DNA of 39,759 nt, from assembly GCA_034431895.1 (NCBI GenBank), contig DAOUCM010000356.1:1-39759 (forward strand), in the 5' to 3' direction. The notes beneath the pieces are model-generated. The model was given only the letters and a program-made list of their open reading frames with translations. It searched no databases and was not told the origin of the DNA. How positions within the stretch are numbered: position 1 is the first letter of the stretch; the number at the start of each line of letters is the position of its first letter. Below are positions 15,706 to 23,166 of the stretch, in pieces. A program made the position numbers and the translations under genes. The stretch comes from JAABUE01 sp034431895 (GTDB lineage Bacteria > Chloroflexota > Anaerolineae > Anaerolineales > Villigracilaceae).

Positions 15706-16371
15706 TTACCCGAATTGCGAGATGACGCCTGCGACGATTGCTATCTGCCCCAAGTGGTACAGCCCGATGTTCAGTACGCGGCCACGTCGAATGGGAGCGA
15801 CGAAGCGATTCCATGCCAACACGATATCCGACAGGTAGAACAAGAACGCCCCCACGCTCACCAAGAGCGCGGGCGTAGAGCGCCATTCGGGGCGGAAGAG
15901 CGTCAGCAATGCCGAGAGCAGCATCAGCGTAATCACAACGCTGTACACGACCACCGGCGCAACCAGACGGGGCTGCCCTTGGGCGCGTACCCCTGCCACG
16001 ATAGGACGTATCACCCGCACCGCCCCTACGCCCAACACAACGGCCATTCCCAGGCTCCAAATAGCCGAGGTCTTTGGTAAAGGCGTATTGAAACCCATCA
16101 CATAGGCAATCTGTGCAAACAGGAAAGCCACCAAACCAACGAGGAAGAAACGGTCGCTGAAGATCAACGCCACATCTCCAGCCAGAGAGAACAAGACGCC
16201 CAGCCCAAACCACAGCAAGGCACCGTGCAAACCGGCCGTCAGTGCCAGCCAGGCAAACAAGCAGAGCATCACGGCTGGTTTGGCAACCAATTCCAACTTT
16301 AGCCAGCCCTTCCACACCGCCAGGGCTTCCAAGACGGCGAACACGAATGCGGCAAAGGGGAAAATGGACAT
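15706..16371 (-). CDS. YhhN family membrane protein (lysoplasmalogenase-like)
   Basis: A 221-residue integral membrane protein with about seven or eight helices. It matches the YhhN/TMEM86 family: KPAVMLCLFAW, FGLGVLFSLAGDVALIF (with the conserved Asp in a helix), LVGLVAFLFAQIAYVMGF, GAFLFYLSDIVLAWNRF (second conserved Asp) and LYHLGQIAIVAG. TMEM86B hydrolyses lysoplasmalogen vinyl-ether bonds; the bacterial activity is inferred from family only. It starts 2 bp after era's stop with AGGAGG placed 5 bp before the ATG, so it is the second gene of an era-yhhN transcript. Confidence 0.83.
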   Translation of the reverse strand: MSIFPFAAFVFAVLEALAVWKGWLKLELVAKPAVMLCLFAWLALTAGLHGALLWFGLGVLFSLAGDVALIFSDRFFLVGLVAFLFAQIAYVMGFNTPLPKTSAIWSLGMAVVLGVGAVRVIRPIVAGVRAQGQPRLVAPVVVYSVVITLMLLSALLTLFRPEWRSTPALLVSVGAFLFYLSDIVLAWNRFVAPIRRGRVLNIGLYHLGQIAIVAGVISQFG

Positions 16372-16373
16372 GC

Positions 16374-17297
16374 TTACCTCCTTTTCTTGTTCTTGAGGGT
16401 ATACCCTACCCTTTTCATGGCTCTTTCATCCTTACGCCATTCTTTCAACAACTTGACCCGCAACTCCAAGTAAACCTTGCGTCCTGACATGGCTTCGATT
16501 TGCGCGCGCGCCGCGCTGCCAATTCGTTTCAACATCACGCCGCCGCGCCCAATCAGGATGCCTTTTTGCGATTCGCGTTCTACGAACACAGTCGCCACAA
16601 TATACGCCCCCTCCTCGCCGCGTTCAGTGAATTCATCTATGCGAACCGCTACTCCATGCGGCACTTCATCGCGCAGATTCAACAAGCAGGCCTCGCGGAT
16701 GAGATCGGCTGCAATCTCGCGCTCGTACCAATCTGTCACCTGCTGCGGATCGAATTGCGGCGGCCCTGGCGGAAGATAGGTGGCCAGCGCCGCTTGCAGC
16801 ATGTCGAGGTTGGCACCATGTACAGCCGAAATGGGGATGACCTGCGTCCCTGGCGGGACGAGGGCGCGGTACGCTTCGAGGCGCGCAGACAACGCCTCGG
16901 CGGAGAGTAAATCCATTTTGTTGCCGGCAAGCAGAAGCGGAGTCCGCTGCGAGAGACGTCCCAGGCGGGGGGCAATCCAGCGGTCCTGGTCGGTCGGCTC
17001 GACAGACGCATCTACCAGGAACAAGACTACATCCACCCCTGCCAACGCTTCTTGGGCTTCTTGATTGAGAAATTCGCCGAGTTTGTGACGCGGCTTGTGG
17101 AGGCCCGGCGTGTCCACGAAGACCATCTGGAAGTCCTCGGTCGTGAGGATGCCCAGTTGACGACGGCGCGTAGTTTGGGCTTTGGGCGAAACGGCGGCCA
17201 CTTTTTGACCGAGCAGGGCATTGACCAGCGTAGACTTGCCCGTATTCGGGCGGCCTACAATGCTGACGTAGCCAAAACGATATTCGTCACTTTGCAT
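16374..17297 (-). CDS. era: GTPase Era
   Basis: A 307-residue ribosome-assembly GTPase that binds 16S rRNA during 30S maturation. G1 GRPNTGKST (15-23), G3 DTPGLH (near 62), G4 NKMD (near 127) and G5 ISAVHG (near 157) are intact. The C-terminal KH domain shows GILIGRGGVMLKRIGSAARAQIE (about 246-268). Length and order are normal for Era. The ATG at 17297 has no Shine-Dalgarno; TACACT lies exactly 6 bp before it, so a leaderless mRNA is predicted. yhhN follows in the same transcript. Confidence 0.97.
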   Translation of the reverse strand: MQSDEYRFGYVSIVGRPNTGKSTLVNALLGQKVAAVSPKAQTTRRRQLGILTTEDFQMVFVDTPGLHKPRHKLGEFLNQEAQEALAGVDVVLFLVDASVEPTDQDRWIAPRLGRLSQRTPLLLAGNKMDLLSAEALSARLEAYRALVPPGTQVIPISAVHGANLDMLQAALATYLPPGPPQFDPQQVTDWYEREIAADLIREACLLNLRDEVPHGVAVRIDEFTERGEEGAYIVATVFVERESQKGILIGRGGVMLKRIGSAARAQIEAMSGRKVYLELRVKLLKEWRKDERAMKRVGYTLKNKKRR

Positions 17298-17303
17298 GGG
17301 GCG

Positions 17304-17332
17304 AGTGTATCATAAGAGTCGCAAGGATTCAA
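17304..17332 (-). promoter_or_regulatory. Leaderless promoter of era (TTGAAT-N17-TACACT-N6-ATG)
   Basis: Read on the minus strand: TTGAAT at 17332-17327, a 17-bp spacer, TACACT at 17309-17304, 6 bp, then ATG at 17297. Spacing is ideal for a housekeeping sigma factor and leaves no room for a leader. Confidence 0.7.
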
Positions 17333-17511
17333 AACGCCTTGCTTCCTCACCTTGCAGCCGTGTGTAGACTCTGAGCAATCGAGCAATCGCTCTCGACGCA
17401 AATTGGGCGAATGACACACATTTTTTAGGCAGTTCGCAGCCACAACCTTGCGCGCACATCTTGTGAAAAATGGGACTTGCGTGTAACTAAACATCAGGGT
17501 ATGATTAAGTA

Positions 17512-17610
17512 ACCTGAATTCGGGATAAGCCTTCGAAACGTCTTGAAGGCTCGATTTTGCCCATACAATGGCTCTAAAAAGCCTTCGGGACGGTCATTCC
17601 AAACTGGCAT
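17512..17610 (-). repeat. Dispersed intergenic repeat family 1, copy B
   Basis: 99 bp, inverted relative to copy A at 3786-3903. About 66 bp from the ATGCCAGTTTGG end differ by four substitutions and one indel, and the last 30 bp are also nearly identical. Copy B lacks the central 19 bp of copy A but keeps the AGCCTTC/GAAGGCT stem. It lies in the 339-bp gap between era and the CHAT gene and probably in the leader of the latter (TATGAT at 17499-17504). It creates a false 23-codon extension of the CHAT reading frame. Confidence 0.85.
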
Positions 17611-17636
17611 TAAGTAGCCCCGCAGGGGCGGTCGTT

Positions 17637-19925
17637 ATGCTAGAGAGTTTTTACCTCAACTTCGACATACTCATCGAGCGGGCAAGCGACGGAAAATACC
17701 ACGCGAGGGTCATTGATTCTCCCCTCGGGCCGGCCTCTACGGAGTTCGAACGCCCTCTTTCTGACCTGCAATTGGAAAATTACATTTTGCGCATGGGGCA
17801 AACCCGTCAAGGCGTGCTTCAACCCTTCGATTCGGGGGAATTGCAAGCCATCAAACAATGCGGCGAAGACCTGTTCAATGCCGTCTTTTCGGGTGAAGTC
17901 TATACCTGTTTCATGTTGAGCCGCGAACAGGCGCGTGAAAAAGGCAAAGGACTGCGCATCCGCTTGCATATTGAAGTGCCAGAATTTCAGGATTACCCCT
18001 GGGAATTGTTGTATCACTCCAAGATGAATCAATTTCTGGCGCTCTCGAAAGAGACGCCGGTGGTGCGCTACATCGAATTGCCCGTGCCAGAATATCCCCT
18101 GGCGTTGAAACCGCCGCTCAAGATGTTGGTGATGATTTCCAGCCCAGAGGGCTTTCCGCCTTTACAGGTGGAGGAAGAATGGAAGAAGTTGACCGCCGCC
18201 ATCCAGCCGCTCATCGCGCGCGGCATGATTGTGTTGGAGCGCCTGAACCGCCCTACCCTGGCCGACTTGCAAAAAGCCCTGCGGCGCGATGATTTCCACA
18301 TCTTTCACTTCGTAGGGCATGGCAAATTCATCACTTATCGGCAAGATGGCGTCCTGCTGCTGGAAGAAGACCTGAACGAACGGCGCGGGCGGCCGGTCAG
18401 CGGGCAATATCTGGGCATCTTACTGCATGATCACCCGTCATTGCGCCTGGTGCTGCTGAATGCTTGCGAGGGCGCGCGCACGTCCCGTTCTGATCCGTAT
18501 GCGGGTGTGGCGCAATCGCTGGTGCAGCAAGGCATCCCGGCAGTGATTGCCATGCAGTTCCCCATCTTGGAAGAGTCGGCCATCAAGTTTACCAACGAAT
18601 TCTACGGCGCCATCGCAGACGGCTTCCCCGTAGACGCCGCCATGTCGGAAGCACGCAAAGCCATCTTCACCACCGGCAACGAGACGGAATGGGCTACGCC
18701 GGTATTGTTCATGAACGCGCCGGATGGGATGATTTTCAAGCTCCACCGCGAACGAATGGAAGCGCCTCTTCCCACGCCTGAACCTGCTCCACCATCCCAA
18801 GAGGCTGCTATGCCCCAGCCTGGCCCGCAGCCCCAAGAGACGGCCACGCCTCAGCCTGCTCCTCTGCCTGAAGAGGCCGCCTCTTCTCCGCCTCCAAAAG
18901 CACCGCCCAAGCGCAATGGAGGCAAAAAGGGACGCGCAAAAAAACGAAAGTGGCTGTGGGCGCCTTTCTTTTTCCTCCTTCTCTTGCTGTTAGGCGGGGG
19001 CGGCTGGCTGGCTGCCAGAAGCGGATTCCAACTTCCTTTGCCCCTCGTGCTTCCCTCGCCAACCCATACGCCGCTGGCTACCGCCTCGCCGCCAACGACC
19101 TCTTTCACGGCCACCACCTCCCCAGCGCCAACCGAGACTCCCCTCGCGACGCAGACTCCTATCATAATTGCTTCTACTCCCCCTGAGGAAGTCATCGACT
19201 CGAAAAATGTGGAAATGGTCTTCATCCCGGCGGGCGAGTTCTTGATGGGCAACGACCAAGGCCCAATTGACGAGTATCCCATTCATCTGGTATATCTGAG
19301 CGGCTTCTACATAGACCGCTACGAAGTGACCAATGCCCAATACGAAGCCTGCGTTGCGGTCAAGTTGTGCAAAGAACCGCGTGAAAGAAGCGCTTACAAC
19401 ATAGAGGGCGCCTATTTTGGCAATCCTGAATATGCCAATTATCCGGTCGTCAATGTCACCTGGGAAATGGCTCAAGACTATTGCACCCAATGGCGCAACG
19501 CCCGTTTGCCCACCGAAGCCGAGTGGGAAAAAGCCGCCCGCGGCCCGTTGGCCTTCCCTTATCCCTGGGGCGAGGGTATCCAGTGTGAATGGGCCAATTA
19601 CCGCGACCCAGCCTGTAAACGCTTCAGCGCCACCCGGCCCGTAACAGAGTTCATGACCGGGCAGAGTTTCTACGGGGTCTATAACATGGCGGGCAATGTA
19701 TGGGAATGGGTGGCAGATTGGTACTCCCCCACGTACTACTATGATGCGCCGTTGGAAAATCCGCTCGGCCCAGAGACTGGCCGCTTCCACGTCAAGCGGG
19801 GCGGGGGATTCCTCAACACCTGGGATGTGCTGATGTCCTCCAACCGCGAGTCGGAGGAGCCCACCGGCTATGGTTCAGACCTCGGCTTCCGCTGCGCCCG
19901 CTCCGTGACAGCCGATTTCCCGTAA
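17637..19925 (+). CDS. CHAT protease fused through a membrane helix to an FGE/C-lectin-like domain
   Basis: A 762-residue fusion. About 1-150 is a family-specific N-terminal region (FDILIERASDGKYHARVIDSP). About 150-370 is a CHAT (caspase-like) domain with catalytic H228 in HFVGHG and C277 in LLNACEGA, both intact, plus AGVAQSLVQQGIPAVIAMQ. A Pro/Gln-rich stretch, a basic KKGRAKKRK patch and one membrane helix (about 438-460) follow, then a Thr/Ser/Pro-rich linker and an FGE-sulfatase-type domain (about 525-762: MVFIPAGEFLMG, EVTNAQYEACV, LPTEAEWEKAAR, YNMAGNVWEWVADW, VKRGGG, GFRCAR). The Cys pair of true formylglycine-generating enzymes is absent near VKRGGGFLNTW, so this domain probably binds ligand. 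Basic patch before the helix puts CHAT inside and the FGE-like domain outside. The ATG at 17637 (AGGGG before it) is chosen; earlier codons are repeat copy B. Role in signalling or defence is inference. Confidence 0.88.
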   Translation: MLESFYLNFDILIERASDGKYHARVIDSPLGPASTEFERPLSDLQLENYILRMGQTRQGVLQPFDSGELQAIKQCGEDLFNAVFSGEVYTCFMLSREQAREKGKGLRIRLHIEVPEFQDYPWELLYHSKMNQFLALSKETPVVRYIELPVPEYPLALKPPLKMLVMISSPEGFPPLQVEEEWKKLTAAIQPLIARGMIVLERLNRPTLADLQKALRRDDFHIFHFVGHGKFITYRQDGVLLLEEDLNERRGRPVSGQYLGILLHDHPSLRLVLLNACEGARTSRSDPYAGVAQSLVQQGIPAVIAMQFPILEESAIKFTNEFYGAIADGFPVDAAMSEARKAIFTTGNETEWATPVLFMNAPDGMIFKLHRERMEAPLPTPEPAPPSQEAAMPQPGPQPQETATPQPAPLPEEAASSPPPKAPPKRNGGKKGRAKKRKWLWAPFFFLLLLLLGGGGWLAARSGFQLPLPLVLPSPTHTPLATASPPTTSFTATTSPAPTETPLATQTPIIIASTPPEEVIDSKNVEMVFIPAGEFLMGNDQGPIDEYPIHLVYLSGFYIDRYEVTNAQYEACVAVKLCKEPRERSAYNIEGAYFGNPEYANYPVVNVTWEMAQDYCTQWRNARLPTEAEWEKAARGPLAFPYPWGEGIQCEWANYRDPACKRFSATRPVTEFMTGQSFYGVYNMAGNVWEWVADWYSPTYYYDAPLENPLGPETGRFHVKRGGGFLNTWDVLMSSNRESEEPTGYGSDLGFRCARSVTADFP

Positions 19926-19928
19926 TTC

Positions 19929-20453
19929 TCAAGCCATCACCGCCCTTTCCAATTTCAATAACCATTCTTTGGTTGGCAATCCTTCTCCGCCGCCGTAGCC
20001 GTGCAGTTTTCCGTCGCTGCCGATGACGCGGTGACAGGGAATGACCAGCGGCATGGGGTTGGTAGCGTTGGCGCGGCCTACCGCACGCGCGGCGCGCGGT
20101 TTGCCCATCTGGCGGGCAATTTCGCCGTAGGTGCGGGTTTCGCCGTAAGGAATGGCCGCCACGATTTGCAGCACCTGACGCTGGAACGGCCGCAGCAGGG
20201 ACCAATCTATCGGCAAGGTAAAGGCCTTTCGCGCGCCTCGCAGGTACTCGTCCAGTTGGCGAAGCGCCGCGGCAACTGCCTGCGGGTCGGGCCGAACAGG
20301 TCGCCTGAAGCGTCGCATCAAGGCAGTCTCGAAGGCCGCTTCGTCTGGCGCCCACTCGATGGCTGCCAGGCCGTCTTCGCCAACGGCGATCCATAAATCG
20401 CCCAGGGGGGACGCGCGCAAAACGCCAATAGAAAAGGGGGATTTTTGCTTCAT
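19929..20453 (-). CDS. ogt: Methylated-DNA--protein-cysteine methyltransferase
   Basis: A 174-residue suicide DNA-repair protein that takes alkyl groups from O6-alkylguanine. The acceptor motif is present as IPCHRVIG (Cys in PCHR), preceded by IPYGETRTYGEIARQMGKPRAARAVGRANATNP, the helix-turn-helix with the Arg finger, and followed by GYGGGEGLPTKEWLLKLE. Length fits Ogt-type enzymes without the Ada regulatory domain. The ATG at 20453 has GGGAG 5 bp upstream; a TTG seven codons earlier is possible. It converges on the CHAT gene with a 3-bp gap. A promoter TTGACG-N18-TACGAT lies upstream. Confidence 0.95.
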   Translation of the reverse strand: MKQKSPFSIGVLRASPLGDLWIAVGEDGLAAIEWAPDEAAFETALMRRFRRPVRPDPQAVAAALRQLDEYLRGARKAFTLPIDWSLLRPFQRQVLQIVAAIPYGETRTYGEIARQMGKPRAARAVGRANATNPMPLVIPCHRVIGSDGKLHGYGGGEGLPTKEWLLKLERAVMA

Positions 20454-20493
20454 ATTGTCTCCCAGGCTTAACAATTTCGTAAGTTGTCTAACA

Positions 20494-20523
20494 ATCGTAG
20501 GGTAAACGTAGGTTTGGCGTCAA
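20494..20523 (-). promoter_or_regulatory. Promoter of ogt (TTGACG-N18-TACGAT)
   Basis: On the minus strand TTGACG (20523-20518), an 18-bp spacer and TACGAT (20499-20494); about 40 bp before the ogt ATG. Confidence 0.5.
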
Positions 20524-20586
20524 GTTGATTGTGACCATTTATGATAAATTAGGACAAAGGTGATTTCTCTTCTCCTCCTTTCAAGA

Positions 20587-20615
20587 GAGAACCGGGGTCG
20601 GCGTCCCCGGTTCTC
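20587..20615. repeat. Perfect 11-bp-stem hairpin between divergent genes
   Basis: GAGAACCGGGG (20587-20597) and CCCCGGTTCTC (20605-20615) pair perfectly around a 7-nt loop. No T-run on either side and no upstream gene pointing into it, so it is more likely a REP-like palindrome or a regulatory element than a terminator. Confidence 0.7.
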
Positions 20616-20658
20616 GCAATTTAAGGGACAGAGAAAGGGGGATTGGCTGTGAAAGCAG

Positions 20659-20664
20659 TATAAT
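20659..20664 (+). promoter_or_regulatory. -10 element TATAAT before the TyrA-like gene
   Basis: Perfect TATAAT 29 bp before the first possible ATG. No convincing -35 hexamer. AAAGGA at 20684-20688 serves as Shine-Dalgarno for the ATG at 20694. Confidence 0.5.
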
Positions 20665-20693
20665 TCTATCACTTCACAGTCGAAAGGATGAAC

Positions 20694-21677
20694 ATGAGCA
20701 TACAGGTTACAATCATCGGCCTGGGGCAAGTAGGCGCTTCAGTGGGCCTGGCATTGGCTAAACACCACCCCACACTGCGCCGTGTAGGACATGACAAGGA
20801 CGTCCAAACAGCCAAAGCCGCTGAAAAGAAAGGCGCTGTAGATGAGGTGAAATTCAACCTCCCGGCCGCGGTGCGCCAAGCCAAAGTGGTCCTGCTGAGT
20901 ATACCGCTTGGCGAAGTCCGTTCTACGTTGGAAGCCATCGCGCCAGATTTGCCAGAGGGGGCCGTAGTAGTAGATACCTCGCCGGCCAAAAAGGCAGTTG
21001 CCGCTTGGGCGGCGGAACTTTTGCCGGCCGGAAGGTACTACATTGGGCTAACGCCGGCCCTCAACGCCCACTACCTGCACAGGATCGAATTCGGTCTGCA
21101 AGCAGCACAAGCAGACTTGTTCGAGAACAGTGTGGTGATGCTCGACGCACCGCCTCATACGCCCGAAGAGGCGGTGCAGTTGGCGGCGGATTTTGTGCGC
21201 TTGTGGGGAGCCACCCCCATCTACGGCGACCTCGAAGAAACCGACGGTCTGATGAGTAAAGCGCACCTGCTGCCTCAACTGACCGCCGCTGCCCTGCTCA
21301 ACGCGCTCGTAGACCAGCCCGGCTGGCAAGACGCCCGCAAACTGGCAGGGCGGCCCTTTTCGACGCTCACGGCTGCGTTGGCCTACCAGGATGAAATCAA
21401 GTCTTTGACCGAAGCGGCCTTGCTGAATCGCGAGAACGTCGCCCGCGCCCTCGACCTGCTCATGGCCTCTCTCCAGGGCCTGCGCAACGCTGTGGCAGAC
21501 GGAAACGAGCAAGCGGTTTTCGAACGCCTCGAACTGGCGCTGGATGGCCGCACACGCTGGCTGACAGAACGCACCCAAGCCGATTGGTCAGAAGTGGAAA
21601 AGCCCGACCTCTCCGCTATCCCCGGCCTTTGGGAGCGGCTGCTTGGCTCGCGGGAGAATCTGAAAAGGCGTGGCTGA
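20694..21677 (+). CDS. Prephenate dehydrogenase-like protein (TyrA family)
   Basis: A 327-residue NAD(P)-dependent dehydrogenase. The dinucleotide-binding motif GLGQVGASVGLAL is at the N-terminus (about 9-21), followed by VVLLSIPLGEV and VVVDTSPAKKAV, typical of TyrA. The helical C-terminal half (from about 175) includes DGLMSKAHLLPQL, where family members contact prephenate near a His. It would oxidise prephenate or arogenate for tyrosine synthesis, but no other aromatic amino-acid gene is nearby and the family contains proteins of other function, so the substrate is uncertain. The ATG at 20694 is preferred over that at 20688 because of spacing to AAAGGA. The 3' end overlaps the GIY-YIG gene by 8 bp. 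Confidence 0.75.
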   Translation: MSIQVTIIGLGQVGASVGLALAKHHPTLRRVGHDKDVQTAKAAEKKGAVDEVKFNLPAAVRQAKVVLLSIPLGEVRSTLEAIAPDLPEGAVVVDTSPAKKAVAAWAAELLPAGRYYIGLTPALNAHYLHRIEFGLQAAQADLFENSVVMLDAPPHTPEEAVQLAADFVRLWGATPIYGDLEETDGLMSKAHLLPQLTAAALLNALVDQPGWQDARKLAGRPFSTLTAALAYQDEIKSLTEAALLNRENVARALDLLMASLQGLRNAVADGNEQAVFERLELALDGRTRWLTERTQADWSEVEKPDLSAIPGLWERLLGSRENLKRRG

Positions 21678-22074
21678 GAGCGCCGCTTGCTACTGTTATA
21701 TCTTGAAATGCGCCGATGGAACATATTACACCGGCTGGACGAGTGACCCCATCCGTCGGCTGGAACAGCACAACCAGGGAAGCGCCTCGCGCTACACCCG
21801 TGCCCGCCTGCCGGTCGAGATGGTTTATCTCGAGCCCCTGCCGAATCGCTCCGCCGCCATGCAACGAGAGAGGGCCATCAAAGCCCTCTCTCGCAGACAA
21901 AAACAGGCATTGATTGTCTCCTCCTCGTCAAGCGCCCTTCCTCGAGAAGAGGTAACTGCTTGTCCTCACCCTAACCCAGACAAGGCAGAAAAGTTCACCA
22001 CAAAGGCGCAAAGTTCTCGAAGAAAACCTTTAAAGTTCGAACGTTCAATCGGTAAAAAGCGGCAGGTGACCTAA
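21670..22074 (+). CDS. GIY-YIG nuclease family protein with an unusual tail
   Basis: A 134-residue protein of the small GIY-YIG (YhbQ/UPF0213) type. The motif appears as CYILKCADGTYYTGWT (Y9-I...YTG), with R29 in DPIRRLEQHNQG and the catalytic E67-type residue in AMQRERAIKALSRRQKQALI. Family members end near residue 90; here the frame runs about 45 codons further through Ser-rich and Lys/Arg-rich sequence that looks like translated intergenic DNA. The start is a GTG at 21670 overlapping the TyrA-like stop by 8 bp, implying coupling; no strong Shine-Dalgarno. The tail overlaps the convergent phosphoribosyltransferase by 30 bp. The biochemical role of these small proteins is poorly known. Confidence 0.8.
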   Translation: MAESAACYCYILKCADGTYYTGWTSDPIRRLEQHNQGSASRYTRARLPVEMVYLEPLPNRSAAMQRERAIKALSRRQKQALIVSSSSSALPREEVTACPHPNPDKAEKFTTKAQSSRRKPLKFERSIGKKRQVT

Positions 22075-22596
22075 GGAAATGATGTGCATCCACTTAGCGC
22101 GGTCGCCTTCGGTAAAAATGGCGGCCTCTGCCGCAATCGTCGCGCCGACTTTTTCCAGGATCATGCGCATTCCCTGTAAGGTGGAACCAGTGCTGATGAC
22201 ATCGTCCAAAATGACGGTGCGCTTGCCTTTCATCAAATCACGGTCTTTCTCATCCAAAATCAGTATCTGAGGTTGACCGGTGGTAATAGAGAGAGTCTCG
22301 GCTTTGATGACGTCTCCCATATAAGGCTTATAGGTTTTACGCAGGATGACATAGGGCTTTTGGGTTTCCAGAGACAAGGCATACGCCAGTGGAATAGACT
22401 TGGCTTCAGCGGTAACCAACACATCGTACTCCACTCCTTGCAATTTCTCGGCAAGCGCCTTGGCACAGGCCTGTACCAGTTCCGTGTCGCCCAGAATATT
22501 CAAAATGGCAATGCGCAGGCCAGGTGCTACCTCGAACAGGCGCAGGTCGCGCTTCAAGCCAGCAATTTCGACAGAATAGGTTTCACGAGCGGGCAT
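22045..22596 (-). CDS. Purine-type phosphoribosyltransferase (apt-like)
   Basis: A 183-residue type I phosphoribosyltransferase. The PRPP-binding signature is VILDDVISTGST (near 123-134), and the flexible-loop region reads VLVTAEAKSIPLAYALSLETQKPYVILRKTYKPYMGD, similar to adenine and xanthine phosphoribosyltransferases. It would convert a purine base and PRPP to the nucleotide and pyrophosphate, a salvage step. The base specificity cannot be decided by eye. Two adjacent ATGs occur (22599 and 22596) after GGAGG; the second has better spacing. The open frame continues upstream to 22752 but runs into repeat family 2 and is not credible coding sequence. Confidence 0.85.
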   Translation of the reverse strand: MPARETYSVEIAGLKRDLRLFEVAPGLRIAILNILGDTELVQACAKALAEKLQGVEYDVLVTAEAKSIPLAYALSLETQKPYVILRKTYKPYMGDVIKAETLSITTGQPQILILDEKDRDLMKGKRTVILDDVISTGSTLQGMRMILEKVGATIAAEAAIFTEGDRAKWMHIISLGHLPLFTD

Positions 22597-22700
22597 CATT
22601 CCCTCCAGAGAAAGTATTTCGACAAGCCGTAGTTTATCACAATTTATGACCGGCGGTGTCCGAGGTCTCCAGACTACGGACTCTGAAACATCCAGATTTT

Positions 22701-22755
22701 GCTCGAAAGAGGAGAGACTTTCGACTCCGCACCCAGCAAGGTTTGGGCGCACACC
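22701..22755 (+). repeat. Dispersed intergenic repeat family 2, copy A
   Basis: 55 bp beginning GCTCGAAAGAGGAGAGAC and containing a CGAAAG/CTTTCG hairpin (22704-22723), CTCCGC and CAAGGTTTG. The reverse complement of 29483-29537 matches it over the full 55 bp with about 12 substitutions and no gap. Confidence 0.75.
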
Positions 22756-22793
22756 TCCAGGCAGTCGAGCCCCTAAAGGTCTGCTTCAGCGTG

Positions 22794-22799
22794 TATAAT
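22794..22799 (+). promoter_or_regulatory. -10 element TATAAT before the DUF951 operon
   Basis: Perfect TATAAT; transcription from here would give an unusually long leader of about 150 nt containing the family 3 hairpin at 22883-22912. Confidence 0.5.
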
Positions 22800-22882
22800 C
22801 TGTCTATAGTATTACCGCTTAACATTTACATCGTTCACGCAAATGTGGGTTCGCGCCGCAGTTGCTCATCCCCTGGACACTT

Positions 22883-22912
22883 GTTTCACCCGCAGTGGAA
22901 CCGCGGGTGAAC
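22883..22912. repeat. Family 3 palindrome in the DUF951 leader
   Basis: TTCACCCGC (22885-22893) pairs with GCGGGTGAA (22903-22911). The whole element GTTTCACCCGCAGTGGAACC... matches the reverse complement of 11983-12013 (shared core ACCCGCAGTGGAAC). Here it is inside a predicted 5' leader, 40 bp before the start codon, rather than after a gene. Confidence 0.7.
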
Positions 22913-22953
22913 AGGGAAGCAACGCTAGTTTGGTTGCGGCTGGAGGCCGCGCT

Positions 22954-23166
22954 ATGCTTCTCGATCTGCAAAAAGACGATATCGTTCGCATGAAAAAAAT
23001 ACACCCATGCGGCTCCTACGAATGGAAAGTGACTCGTTTGGGAGCCGATATCGGTCTGGAATGCAAGGGGTGTGGACGGCGTATCCTGCTAACCCGCCGT
23101 GAGTTGGCGCGCCGCGCCAAGATCATCCTGCCTGGCGAAAGACAAGGGAATGAACACAGCGCATAA
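22954..23166 (+). CDS. DUF951 domain protein
   Basis: A 70-residue protein with the complete DUF951 pattern: LLDLQKDDIVRMKKIHPCGSYEWKVTRLGADIGLECKGCGRRILLTRREL. The CGS and C-x-x-C (ECKGCG) cysteines suggest a metal or structural site; the fold is small and beta-rich. Function is unknown for the family. GGAGG 7 bp before the ATG at 22954 fixes the start; a longer frame back to 22843 includes the family 3 palindrome and is rejected. It overlaps the next gene by 17 bp, so the two are co-translated. Confidence 0.85.
   Translation: MLLDLQKDDIVRMKKIHPCGSYEWKVTRLGADIGLECKGCGRRILLTRRELARRAKIILPGERQGNEHSA

Noticed and set aside
15260..16315. Minus-strand open frame of 351 codons spanning the clpC end and yhhN
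   Set aside because: It crosses the clpC terminator and two real genes in other frames; the composition is low-quality and matches no family.
19780..19925. Possible target (variable region) of a diversity-generating retroelement in the FGE-like domain
   Set aside because: The end of the FGE-like domain is the usual place for such a region, but AAC/AAT codons are not enriched, no near-identical template repeat is present and no reverse transcriptase is encoded in the window.
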